From Candidatus Doudnabacteria bacterium RIFCSPHIGHO2_02_FULL_43_13b (GTDB lineage: Bacteria; Patescibacteriota; Doudnabacteria; UBA920; O2-02-FULL-48-8), in assembly GCA_001777655.1 (NCBI GenBank), contig MFER01000001.1, positions 1-42,624 of the forward strand: 42,624 nucleotides of DNA, read 5' to 3'. Position numbers and translations under genes: made by a program. Of this stretch, positions 7,680 to 16,141 are shown piece by piece; position 1 is the first letter of the stretch, and each line of letters starts with the position of its first letter. The notes beneath the pieces are model-generated. The model searched no databases, had not been told where the DNA came from, and saw only the letters and a program-made list of their open reading frames with translations.

Positions 7680-8000
7680 GAGATGGGTCTGGTCCAGAGC
7701 GTGGTGCGAGCGAATTGCTCTTAGGGCTTACGGTGGGGTTGTGAAAGGCAAGGCCAGCCGAACTTGACTGCCAATAATCTCGGGGTTAAGGATCGTCCCG
7801 CGTATGGTAGGCAGGCAGGTAGCAACCACCAAAGAAGCGTCTGGAGTGACTACCTCAAGACCGCCAGCAAAGGAGGAATTGATCAAGCTTGCTTTGTCAA
7901 AGGCTTCCACCTTGGGTTAGGCCCATCTTAATCATCTTAATAACCACAGGAGGACCTTAAGCTCGTAGAGTATAGGCTTTTCGTCTTATACTCTTTTTTT
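7680..8000 (+). ncRNA. Candidate structured RNA of about 250-320 nt, unidentified
   Basis: Predicted TSS coincides with a 9-bp closing helix AGATGGGTC (7681-7689)/GGCCCATCT (7920-7928, one wobble); internal hairpins (GAGC-GAATT-GCTC; TTGA...TCAA); followed by an intrinsic terminator. Confidence 0.55.
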
Positions 8001-8002
8001 TT
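7967..8002 (+). terminator. Intrinsic terminator
   Basis: AGAGTATA...TATACTCT followed by a T9 run. Confidence 0.85.
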
Positions 8003-8039
8003 ATTGCGGGTGAGGGAAGACATAGGATGTTATATAACC

Positions 8040-8168
8040 ATCGCGAGCGAGCAAAGCGAGCGTGGCGATCTTAATTAAGATTGCTTCGCCCGCCCGATCC
8101 GACGATCAGTCGGGCGGGTCGTCCCGCCAAGGTGGTTCTTGAGTAAACTCTCGGCCTCCTCGCAATGG
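8040..8168. repeat. Dispersed palindromic repeat (family A), intergenic copy upstream of argS
   Basis: Shares agattgcttcgcccgcccgatccgacgatcagtcgggcgggtcgt exactly with the copy near 1000-1043. Confidence 0.8.
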
Positions 8169-8204
8169 TTTGTTTGAGTTTATTATATCTGATAAAATTA
8201 AGCC

Positions 8205-9860
8205 ATGCTAATGCGGGAAAAAATCAGAGAATTATTGACAGATGCGGCGCAGAAAAGCGGTCTAGCAAGAGGGCTTGTTTTTGAAGTTAGTTACGCTACA
8301 GATACCAAGTTCGGCGACTATGCCAGCAACATTGCCATGGTTGGCGCCAAGGCTTTGAAATCCAAGCCAAAAGAGCTGGCTGAAAAAATTATTGCCAACT
8401 TGGATTCCTCCATGTTTGAAAAAGTAGAAGTGGCAGGACCAGGTTTTATAAATTTTACGCTTAAGCTTTCAGAATTACAACCCATAACCTATAACCTACA
8501 ATCTAAATCCAAGGGCAAAATCCTGCTCGAATACTTCCAACCGAATATCGCAAAACCTCTTCACATTGGTCATCTAGAAACCGCCATTATTGGCGATTGC
8601 CTCAAGCGAATGTTTTTGTATTTGGGATATAAAGTAGAATCTGACACTCATATGGGCGATTGGGGCACGCAGTTTGGCTATTTAATTTTGGCGCAAAAAA
8701 AGTTCGACAAAGTGAACGATAAAATATATGCCGAATTGAACGCCGACGAATCCCAGCGCGAAGCGGCCAAACTTGAATTCGTCAAACTCGAACAAGGTGA
8801 CCCAGAAAATCGGAAAATTTGGCAGCAATTAGTTGACACAAGCGTCAAAGAGTTTTTGCAGATCAATGACTTAATGGATATTTTACCTTTTGATCATCAC
8901 TGGCCGGAAAGTTTTTATGAGGATAAAATGTCGGCGGTATTGGAGGAGCTGAAAAAGAAAAAATTAATAGTTGAGTCCCAAGGCGCGCAGATAGTTAATC
9001 TTGAGGAGCAAGGATTAGGCGTAGCAATTATCGTTAAATCCGACGGTGGCACGACTTATTTGCTGCGTGACTTGGCGGGATTTTTATTCGTCCAAAAAGA
9101 AGGATTCAAACAACATCTATATGTTGTAGATAATCGGCAATCGTTGCATTATAAACAACTGTTCGCGATTTTGAAATTGATAGGAAAAATCGAAGACGAG
9201 GAAGGAATTCATGTTGATTATGGTTTTATTAGTTTCAAAGGTGAAGCACTAAGTACGCGAAAAGGCAACATGGTTTTGGCCGAAGACGTTATTACGCAAG
9301 CGGAAGAAAAAGTTGCGAAAATTGTATCGGAGAAAAATCCGGATCTGAAAGATAAACAAGCTGTGATTAAAGCAGTCACGAAAGGTGCCTTGAAATATTT
9401 TATTTTGAAACACAATCGCCATAGCGATATCGAATTTGATTGGGTCGAGGTTTTGGACTTTGAAGGGGACACTGGACCGTATCTGCAATATGCATATGCA
9501 AGGCTTGCAAGTATATTGCGCCGTGTCATTCCGGACTCGATCCGGAATCCAGATGACAGGATCCTGAATCAAGTTCAGGATGACAACAAGATCAGCGCTA
9601 CTGAACGAGAACTTTTGTTTAAGCTTTCTATCCTGCCGGAAATAGTCGAAGATGCATTGAAAGACTATATGCCAAATATTTTGGCCAACTATCTTTACAA
9701 ATTAGCGACGCTGATCAACAAGTTTTACCACGAGAGTCCGGTGGTCCAAGAAAAGGATGAAGCTAAAAAAAATTTCAGACTGGCTTTAATTTTAAAGGCA
9801 CAGACAACTTTAGGGCAGGGGATGAGCTTGCTAGGAATTCACGCTTTGGAAGAGATGTAA
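8205..9860 (+). CDS. argS: Arginine--tRNA ligase
   Basis: EYFQPNIAKPLHIGHLETAIIGDCLKRMFLYLGYKVESDTHMGDWGTQFG, VVDNRQSLHYKQLFAIL, ALSTRKGNMV, DTGPYLQYAYARLASILRR; C-terminal DALR-like region. Confidence 0.96.
   Translation: MLMREKIRELLTDAAQKSGLARGLVFEVSYATDTKFGDYASNIAMVGAKALKSKPKELAEKIIANLDSSMFEKVEVAGPGFINFTLKLSELQPITYNLQSKSKGKILLEYFQPNIAKPLHIGHLETAIIGDCLKRMFLYLGYKVESDTHMGDWGTQFGYLILAQKKFDKVNDKIYAELNADESQREAAKLEFVKLEQGDPENRKIWQQLVDTSVKEFLQINDLMDILPFDHHWPESFYEDKMSAVLEELKKKKLIVESQGAQIVNLEEQGLGVAIIVKSDGGTTYLLRDLAGFLFVQKEGFKQHLYVVDNRQSLHYKQLFAILKLIGKIEDEEGIHVDYGFISFKGEALSTRKGNMVLAEDVITQAEEKVAKIVSEKNPDLKDKQAVIKAVTKGALKYFILKHNRHSDIEFDWVEVLDFEGDTGPYLQYAYARLASILRRVIPDSIRNPDDRILNQVQDDNKISATERELLFKLSILPEIVEDALKDYMPNILANYLYKLATLINKFYHESPVVQEKDEAKKNFRLALILKAQTTLGQGMSLLGIHALEEM
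9523..9585. repeat. Family B palindromic repeat inside argS (in frame)
   Basis: gtcattccggactcgatccggaatccagatgacaggatcctgaatcaagttcaggatgacaa; translated VIPDSIRNPDDRILNQVQDDN. Confidence 0.8.
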
Positions 9861-9867
9861 ATTTGTT

Positions 9868-9914
9868 TGACCTATAAATGCCATGGCATAAATAGGTCAT
9901 GGGGGACTTTTTTT
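9868..9914 (+). terminator. Terminator after argS
   Basis: TGACCTATAAATGCCATGGCATAAATAGGTCA near-perfect palindrome followed by a T-rich stretch. Confidence 0.7.
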
Positions 9915-9965
9915 CATCCTTTTTCTCCCCTTTTTTCTCCCCTTTTTGATATTTCGTTATTTTGC

Positions 9966-9971
9966 TATAAT
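9966..9971 (+). promoter_or_regulatory. -10 element of the ileS leader
   Basis: TTTTGCTATAATATAGAT, the same extended -10-like string as at 1825-1837 and near 21448; -35 is weak. Confidence 0.5.
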
Positions 9972-9974
9972 ATA

Positions 9975-10147
9975 GATGAAAAGCGTTCCCGCCTTTGTTA
10001 AGCACCGGCGGGTAAATAAGCTGGCCTCATCAACCAGCGAGCTGATCCGCGGCCTCGCGTAAACAGGCCTAATTAAGAGCCATTTGGAACTTCGATGGTA
10101 CCTCTTCCGACAAGTCGGGAGATCGAAGAGCTAGAGGCTTTTTTATT
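9975..10147 (+). promoter_or_regulatory. T-box leader (tRNA-Ile-sensing), transcription attenuation type
   Basis: TTTGGAACTTCGATGGTACCTCTTCCGAC...: antiterminator-like CUUCGA-[UGGUACC 7-nt bulge]-UCU..AGA-UCGAAG; compact Stem I with AUC in the candidate specifier loop (CUGAUCCGC); ends GAAGAGCTAGAGGCTTTTTT; immediately upstream of ileS. Confidence 0.85.
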
Positions 10148-10251
10148 TTATGAAAGCACACGTGAACAATAAAGTTGGAGGGTTTTGGGAGCTAAAAAAA
10201 GTAATTGGAAATAGATAGTATAATACTCTAGTGTATTAAACTAAATAAATT

Positions 10252-13200
10252 ATGTTTAACTCAATCGATCCCAAACCTAATTTTCCGAAACTTGAAGAAG
10301 AAATTCTCAAGTTTTGGGAGGACAACCAAATTTTCGAAAAATCTTTAGAGCAAACCAAGCAAGGCAAGCCCTACACTTTTTATGATGGCCCGCCATTTGC
10401 GACAGGCACGCCGCATTATGGTCACATTTTGGCTTCTACGATCAAAGATTTGATTCCGCGGTATCAGACCATGAAAGGCCGGTTTGTCCGCAGGCGCTGG
10501 GGGTGGGACACTCATGGGCTGCCGATCGAAGAAATAGTGGAGCGCGCCCTGGGAATATCTGGCAAGAAAGACATCGAGAAACTAGGGATCAAAAAATTCA
10601 ATGAGACCTGCCGCCAGATGGTTTTGCAATACGTGGCCGAGTGGCGGAAAATGGTTCGTCGGATTGGACGCTGGATTGATTTTGATAATTCCTATAAAAC
10701 CATGGACCGCGATTATATGGAATCCGTCTGGTGGGGCTTTAAACAAATTTACGATAAGGGTTTGGTTTATGAAGGCCGAAAAGTTTTGTTGTATTGTCCC
10801 AGATGCGAAACCCCGCTTTCCAACTTCGAAGTGGCGATGGACAATAGTTATCAGGACGTGACGGAAGAAGCTATAACAGTGAAATTCAAAATTCAAAATT
10901 CAAAATTCAAAGATACCTATTTATTAGCTTGGACGACGACTCCGTGGACACTGCCTGGGAATGTGGCTTTGGCCGTCGGGAAAGACATAGATTATGTAAA
11001 AGTAAAGAAGGGCGATGAGTTTTATATTGTAGCGAAAAATAGATTAGCTTTTGTCTTTGCGAGCGAAGCGAAGCAATCTAATGCGGAGAAAAAAGAGATT
11101 GCTTCGTCGCAAGCTCCTCGCAATGACATAATAGAAGAGTTTAAAGGCTCCCAGGTTATTGGTCTGGAATATGAGCCGTTATTTGAGGTTCCTGCCGTGA
11201 AAGGGAACAAATCTTTTCGGGTTTACCCGGCGGATTTTGTTACAACAGAAGAAGGGACGGGGATTGTCCATACTGCGGTGGTTTACGGGGAAGAAGATTA
11301 TGAATTAGGTCAGAAGGTTGGACTGCCTATAGTTCCGCTACTTGACGAGAAGGGGAAGTTTAATGATCAATCACCCAAGCTTTTGAAAGGTATATATTTT
11401 AAAGATGCGGAAAAAATCATCAAGAAAGATTTGGAAAGCAGGGGATTGATTTTTGAAAAAAAACAGCACCAACATTCCTATCCCCATTGTTGGCGTTGCG
11501 GCACCATGCTTTTTTACAACGCGATTCCAGCGTGGTTTATCAACATTCAGAAAATAAAAAAAGGACTCATAAAATCCAACGAAGAAGAAATTAATTGGTA
11601 CCCGGAGCATTTAAAACATGGTCGGTATGAAAAAAGCGTGGAAGCAGCGCCGGACTGGAACATTTCGCGCAATCGATATTGGGGCAACCCAATTCCGGTT
11701 TGGAAATGCGAAAAATGTTCGAAAAATACCGTAGTGGGGAGCATCAAAGAATTAGGCCTTTCACGTAATACTTTTTATTTCAGCCGGCACGGAGAGTCGG
11801 AGAAAAATGTGAAGGAAATAGTCAGCACCCAAATTAAGTATGACAAATTCGATTTAACCAAAGAAGGAGTTGAACGTGCTGAACGATTAGCGACCGAGGC
11901 CAAGAAGAGAAAGATTGATTTAATTTTTACATCTGATTTTCTGCGAACCAAACAAACCGCAGAAATTGTTGGCAAACAGCTTGGAGTCGAAGTGGTTGTG
12001 GACGAGCGGTTGAGAGAAATCAATGTTGGGGAGTTTGAAGGGAAAACCGAAACGGAATATCAACAGCAGTTTGCGTTAAAGTATGATCGCTGGACCCAAT
12101 CTCCAAAAGGAGGTGAGAATTGGAACCAAGTCCAAAAACGAATGGTTGAGGTTGTTGAAGAAATCAATCAGCATTTTGAAGGTAAAAATATTCTAATAAT
12201 CGGCCACGCTGACCCTTTATGGTTGCTACAGCAGTATTATGGCTCAGAGCGGCCATATCCTGCTTATGCGCAAGTTTATGAGCTAGATGTGAGCATTATT
12301 GATCTACACAGGCCTTATATTGATGAGGTAGTATTAAAGTGCGCTCATTGCGGCGGGAAATCGCATAGAATCAGCGAAATCTTTGATTCCTGGGTCGAGG
12401 CGGGAAGCATGCCGTTTGCCGAGTATCATTATCCGTTTGATCAAAAAGAAACCTTCGAAAGCCGTTTCCCCGCCCAGTTTGTTTCCGAGTATGTGCCGCA
12501 AACCCGAGCCTGGTTTTATGTGATGCACGTGATTGGTTATAACTTGTTCGGCAAAGCGCCGTTTGAAAATGTCCTAACCAGCGGCAGTATTCTCGCCGAA
12601 GACGGTCAAAAAATGAGTAAATCAAAAAATAATTTTCCTGACCCCTCGAATGTTCTTGACAACTATGGGGTAGATGCTTTGCGATTTTATTTAATGAACT
12701 CAGTGGTCATGTTGGCTGACGATATGAATTTCAGTGAAAAGAACTTAGCCGTCACCTATCGCAAAAATATTTTGATCCTCTGGAATGTTTATAATTATTT
12801 CGTGACTTACGCGAACGAGGCAGATTGGGAACCAAAGTCAAAAGTCAAAAGTCAAAAGTCAAAAGTTACATTGGATCAATGGATCGTGGCTAAGACCCAA
12901 GAACTAGTCAATCAAATTACCGAAAACTTGGATTCTTATAACACTGTCAAAGCAACTAGAGCGATCGAAGATTATATCAACGAATTATCAACTTGGTATT
13001 TGCGAAGAAGCCGGGGCCGCAAAGATGACGAATTTTTTGCCACTCTCCGCTACTGCTTGTTGGCTGTATCCAAAGTTATCGCTCCGATCATGCCTTACAT
13101 AGCGGAGTTGATTTATCAAAACTTGAACCGCAAAACAGAAATTCTTTCAGTTCACTTGGCGGCTTGGCCAGAGACTAAAAAACTAACGAAAGATGACCAA

Positions 13201-13659
13201 GAACTTTTAGTGAATATGCAAACGGTCCAGAACTTGGTTGAGCAAGGCCACAGCCTTAGAAAAGCAGCCAATATCAAATTACGTCAACCGCTTAAAACTT
13301 TTGTTTATCATTTTCAGCGACGTTTAGGTAAAGTATTTGAAGAAATTTTAGCAGACGAACTCAACGTTAAAGAAGTTGGATACGGCAGAGAGCTGAAATT
13401 TGATCAAAAAATAACCGCAGAGCTTAAAAAAGAAGGACTAGCCCGCGAACTAGAAAGAACGATCCAGGGAATGCGTAAAACTAAAGGATTCAAAGTGGGC
13501 CAATTGGCTGTTTTGGGCTATAATACTAATGACAATGAATTAAAAGCCGCCTTTGCCTTAATCGACACTAAAAAGACATACCTTAGCCAAATTAAGGAGG
13601 AATCAGGAGGTGAGGAAGTTGAAATTGAAGGAAAAAAAGCGACAATTAGGCTTAACTAA
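10252..13659 (+). CDS. ileS: Isoleucine--tRNA ligase with inserted histidine phosphatase (RHG) domain
   Basis: FYDGPPFATGTPHYGHILASTIKDLIPRY, AWTTTPWTLPGNVAL, NWNISRNRYWGNPIPVWKCE, DLHRPYIDEVVLKC, KMSKSKNNFPDP; FYFSRHGESEKNV...TSDFLRTKQTAEIVG...LREINVGEFEG...ILIIGHADPLW inserted at about residues 503-683. Confidence 0.96.
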   Translation: MFNSIDPKPNFPKLEEEILKFWEDNQIFEKSLEQTKQGKPYTFYDGPPFATGTPHYGHILASTIKDLIPRYQTMKGRFVRRRWGWDTHGLPIEEIVERALGISGKKDIEKLGIKKFNETCRQMVLQYVAEWRKMVRRIGRWIDFDNSYKTMDRDYMESVWWGFKQIYDKGLVYEGRKVLLYCPRCETPLSNFEVAMDNSYQDVTEEAITVKFKIQNSKFKDTYLLAWTTTPWTLPGNVALAVGKDIDYVKVKKGDEFYIVAKNRLAFVFASEAKQSNAEKKEIASSQAPRNDIIEEFKGSQVIGLEYEPLFEVPAVKGNKSFRVYPADFVTTEEGTGIVHTAVVYGEEDYELGQKVGLPIVPLLDEKGKFNDQSPKLLKGIYFKDAEKIIKKDLESRGLIFEKKQHQHSYPHCWRCGTMLFYNAIPAWFINIQKIKKGLIKSNEEEINWYPEHLKHGRYEKSVEAAPDWNISRNRYWGNPIPVWKCEKCSKNTVVGSIKELGLSRNTFYFSRHGESEKNVKEIVSTQIKYDKFDLTKEGVERAERLATEAKKRKIDLIFTSDFLRTKQTAEIVGKQLGVEVVVDERLREINVGEFEGKTETEYQQQFALKYDRWTQSPKGGENWNQVQKRMVEVVEEINQHFEGKNILIIGHADPLWLLQQYYGSERPYPAYAQVYELDVSIIDLHRPYIDEVVLKCAHCGGKSHRISEIFDSWVEAGSMPFAEYHYPFDQKETFESRFPAQFVSEYVPQTRAWFYVMHVIGYNLFGKAPFENVLTSGSILAEDGQKMSKSKNNFPDPSNVLDNYGVDALRFYLMNSVVMLADDMNFSEKNLAVTYRKNILILWNVYNYFVTYANEADWEPKSKVKSQKSKVTLDQWIVAKTQELVNQITENLDSYNTVKATRAIEDYINELSTWYLRRSRGRKDDEFFATLRYCLLAVSKVIAPIMPYIAELIYQNLNRKTEILSVHLAAWPETKKLTKDDQELLVNMQTVQNLVEQGHSLRKAANIKLRQPLKTFVYHFQRRLGKVFEEILADELNVKEVGYGRELKFDQKITAELKKEGLARELERTIQGMRKTKGFKVGQLAVLGYNTNDNELKAAFALIDTKKTYLSQIKEESGGEEVEIEGKKATIRLN
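11051..11128. repeat. Family A palindromic repeat inside ileS (in frame)
   Basis: gtctttgcgagcgaagcgaagcaatctaatgcggagaaaaaagagattgcttcgtcgcaagctcctcgcaatgacat; translated VFASEAKQSNAEKKEIASSQAPRNDI. Confidence 0.85.
12834..12866. repeat. Short tandem repeat (AAAGTCA units) inside ileS
   Basis: aaagtcaaaagtcaaaagtcaaaagtcaaaag; peptide KSKVKSQKSKV. Similar string at about 29790 in the PrgI gene. Confidence 0.85.
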
Positions 13660-14204
13660 TGCAATACAAAAAACTTAAGGGTGTTATATTAAAAAAACAA
13701 AATTTTCGCGAAGCGGACCAGATCATTACTGTTTGGACGAGCGAAGTGGGGAAAATTCGCATCCTTGCGCGGGGACTGAGGTTGCCGAAAAGCAAGCTAG
13801 TTTATAATTTGTCGGAATTATCACTGGTTGAATTTGAAATTACGGGACGTAAAAATTTTCCCACCGTGATCAGCGCCCAAACCGCGCAAAGTTTTAATCA
13901 TTTACGCCACGACTTGTTGAAGATTGCCAATGCGATTTACGCGTCAGAATTAGTCATGAAGATGACAGCTGATGAACACCCTAATCAGGTGGTCTATCAA
14001 TTATTGGTAGATTTTTTACATCAACTCAATCAAGCTTATGGCCTAAACCACTATCAACTGCTTGATAGATTTGCCTTAAAGCTTGCACAAGCTTTGGGAT
14101 TTGGCCAACCGAAACAAATTAATTCTCATTCGGACGTGCGCAACTTTATCGAAGAATTAATTGAGCGGCAAATTAAATCAGAACCATTTTTAGCTCAAAT
14201 TTAA
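13659..14204 (+). CDS. recO: DNA repair protein RecO
   Basis: YKKLKGVILKKQNFREADQIITVWTSEVGKIRILARGLRLPKSKLVYNLSELSLVEFEI...; translationally coupled to ileS. Confidence 0.88.
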   Translation: MQYKKLKGVILKKQNFREADQIITVWTSEVGKIRILARGLRLPKSKLVYNLSELSLVEFEITGRKNFPTVISAQTAQSFNHLRHDLLKIANAIYASELVMKMTADEHPNQVVYQLLVDFLHQLNQAYGLNHYQLLDRFALKLAQALGFGQPKQINSHSDVRNFIEELIERQIKSEPFLAQI

Positions 14205-14211
14205 ACTATGT

Positions 14212-14347
14212 CAGGTAGTGAAAATTTGATATTCGTTCTGCAAAGCAGAACGAATAAAAAAATCTCGAATTAAATTTTACTTTTAAAATACAGAATATAC
14301 AGATGATTAAAATTACAATTATCATTAATCAAATTTCTACTACCTGA
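14212..14347. repeat. Inverted-repeat-bounded intergenic element (about 136 bp) with internal hairpin
   Basis: caggtagtgaaaatttgat (14212-14230) vs atcaaatttctactacctga (14328-14347); internal perfect hairpin attcgttctgc-aaa-gcagaacgaat followed by A-run. Confidence 0.55.
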
Positions 14348-14348
14348 T

Positions 14349-16121
14349 ATGGATGATCAAATTTTAGACGACCAAGCCCGTTCTGATATTCCTCAAGATT
14401 TCTCCAAGCCCGAACCGGTTTGGAAGAATTTTATCAAAAAAAATAAGGTGATTATTGCGTCAGCGCTTGCCGTTGTTTTAATTATCGGGATTTTTTGGTT
14501 TTTTTTATCGCGGAGCAGCACGTCGAATCCGCCTCAATCCCAAAACGTCATCCTCTTAGTGAAGGGTCCGAATCAAATCACCTCTGGGAACGAAGCGGAA
14601 TATACGGTAGTTTACCGCAACGGGGAAAACGCGGATTTGGTTGGGGTTAGTTTAGAAATGCTTTATCCGACCGGGTTTAAGTTTAAATCCGCTACCCCAG
14701 CGCCGGCTTCTTCGACAGGCTCTTCGTTTAACCTGCCGATTCTAAAGCAGGGGGAAGACGGTACTGTAGTTATTCGGGGCAAACTTTCAGGAAGCACTTC
14801 AGAGGAGAAAGAAATTCGCGCCAGGTTAAATTACCGGCTGTCCAACTTTAATTCAGAGTTTGTCGTTTCCGAAAGCATACACACCACCATTTTGGCGCCG
14901 AATTTGGTGTTAGATATCAACGGCCCAGTGGATGTGGTCAACGGACAAGACACAACCTTTAGCGTTACTATTACGAATGTTTCCGGCAACCAATTCGAAA
15001 ATTTGGCAATTCAACTGGTTTTTCCGGTTGGTTTTAGTTTTACTTCCAGCACTATCCGAGCAACCAAAAATAATAATTATTGGGTGCTTGGTTTATTGGA
15101 AACAGGCAATTCGCAAAGCTTGGACATTACGGGGAGTTTTACTGGTGCCGATCGGGAGGAAAAGCTGGTCCGCGCTGATTTGGGACAAATTATCAGCAAC
15201 AATTTTGCGCCACAAATCGTCTCGACTGCCAGTTTTCGGGTGATTCCTTCTTCCTTGGCGCTGACAATTACGGCCCAACCACAAAGTTACGTCAAATTAG
15301 GCGATACTATCACTTACAAGCTCGCATATATGAATCGGGGTTCAATTGGATTAAGTAATCTGGTTATTGATGTTACTTTAAATGGTCCGGTACTCGAACT
15401 GTCGCGAGTTTCCGCTTCCAACGCCATAATTAATGGCTCACAACTTACCTGGAAAGCCGCAACCTTGAGCAATCTTTCCATACTTTCTCCAAATGAACGG
15501 GGGGAGATCACTTTTACCGTGCCACTCAAACAGCAGTTGACTTCAAACCTAAAAAATCAAACCATACGAGCATCGGCCAGTATTTCTTCTGATGAAATAA
15601 CCAACCCGACCCGCGCTGGTGATTCTGAACTGAAACTGATTTCTAACCTCGACTTATCGATTACGGGGGATTACGTTTCAGGGGCGGCCCCCATGCAGGT
15701 GGGACAAACCACAGTGTTTGCCATGACGCTGCTCTTATCAAACCTCAGTAATGATTTGATCAATACTGAAGTCGTTGCTTCCATACCCCTACCGTCTTCC
15801 GCCTGGAAGAATGTGATAATTCCCGATTCGGAGAGCGGCAGACTTTCATATGATCCCAATTCGGGTAAAATTAAGTGGAAGATCGGGGATTTAGTTGCGT
15901 TTACGGGAAAATTTACCCCTGCGCTGAAAGTGACTTTTCAACTAGCCGTTACTCCCACTGAATCGGATCGGGGTAAAACTATGACCTTACTTTCCGATCT
16001 TTTCGCAACCGGTACCGATACTTTCGTCAACCAAATTATTGAGTCTGTTAAAACAAGTTTGGTAACTGTGACTTCAATTAACGATGAAGTCATGAATCTC
16101 AAAGGCACATCAGTGGAATAA
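14349..16121 (+). CDS. Membrane-anchored surface protein with DUF11/Ig-like repeats
   Basis: Single N-terminal TM (VIIASALAVVLIIGIFWFFL), repeated beta-rich modules (LVLDINGPVDVVNGQDTTFSVTITNVSG..., LALTITAQPQSYVKLGDTITYKLAYMNRG...). Confidence 0.65.
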   Translation: MDDQILDDQARSDIPQDFSKPEPVWKNFIKKNKVIIASALAVVLIIGIFWFFLSRSSTSNPPQSQNVILLVKGPNQITSGNEAEYTVVYRNGENADLVGVSLEMLYPTGFKFKSATPAPASSTGSSFNLPILKQGEDGTVVIRGKLSGSTSEEKEIRARLNYRLSNFNSEFVVSESIHTTILAPNLVLDINGPVDVVNGQDTTFSVTITNVSGNQFENLAIQLVFPVGFSFTSSTIRATKNNNYWVLGLLETGNSQSLDITGSFTGADREEKLVRADLGQIISNNFAPQIVSTASFRVIPSSLALTITAQPQSYVKLGDTITYKLAYMNRGSIGLSNLVIDVTLNGPVLELSRVSASNAIINGSQLTWKAATLSNLSILSPNERGEITFTVPLKQQLTSNLKNQTIRASASISSDEITNPTRAGDSELKLISNLDLSITGDYVSGAAPMQVGQTTVFAMTLLLSNLSNDLINTEVVASIPLPSSAWKNVIIPDSESGRLSYDPNSGKIKWKIGDLVAFTGKFTPALKVTFQLAVTPTESDRGKTMTLLSDLFATGTDTFVNQIIESVKTSLVTVTSINDEVMNLKGTSVE

Positions 16122-16141
16122 TCCCGACGTTACGTTTCTGA

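Noticed and set aside
7728-7910. Minus-strand 62-aa ORF (MEAFDKASLINSSFAGG...)
   Set aside because: Lies inside the candidate ncRNA with promoter, closing helix and terminator on the plus strand; no ribosome-binding site noted. Not fully excluded.
7680-8000. RNase P RNA or SRP RNA assignment for the candidate ncRNA
   Set aside because: Conserved RNase P (GAGGAAAGUCC, ACAGAA) and SRP (GGAAGGnnGCA-type) motifs were not found by eye.
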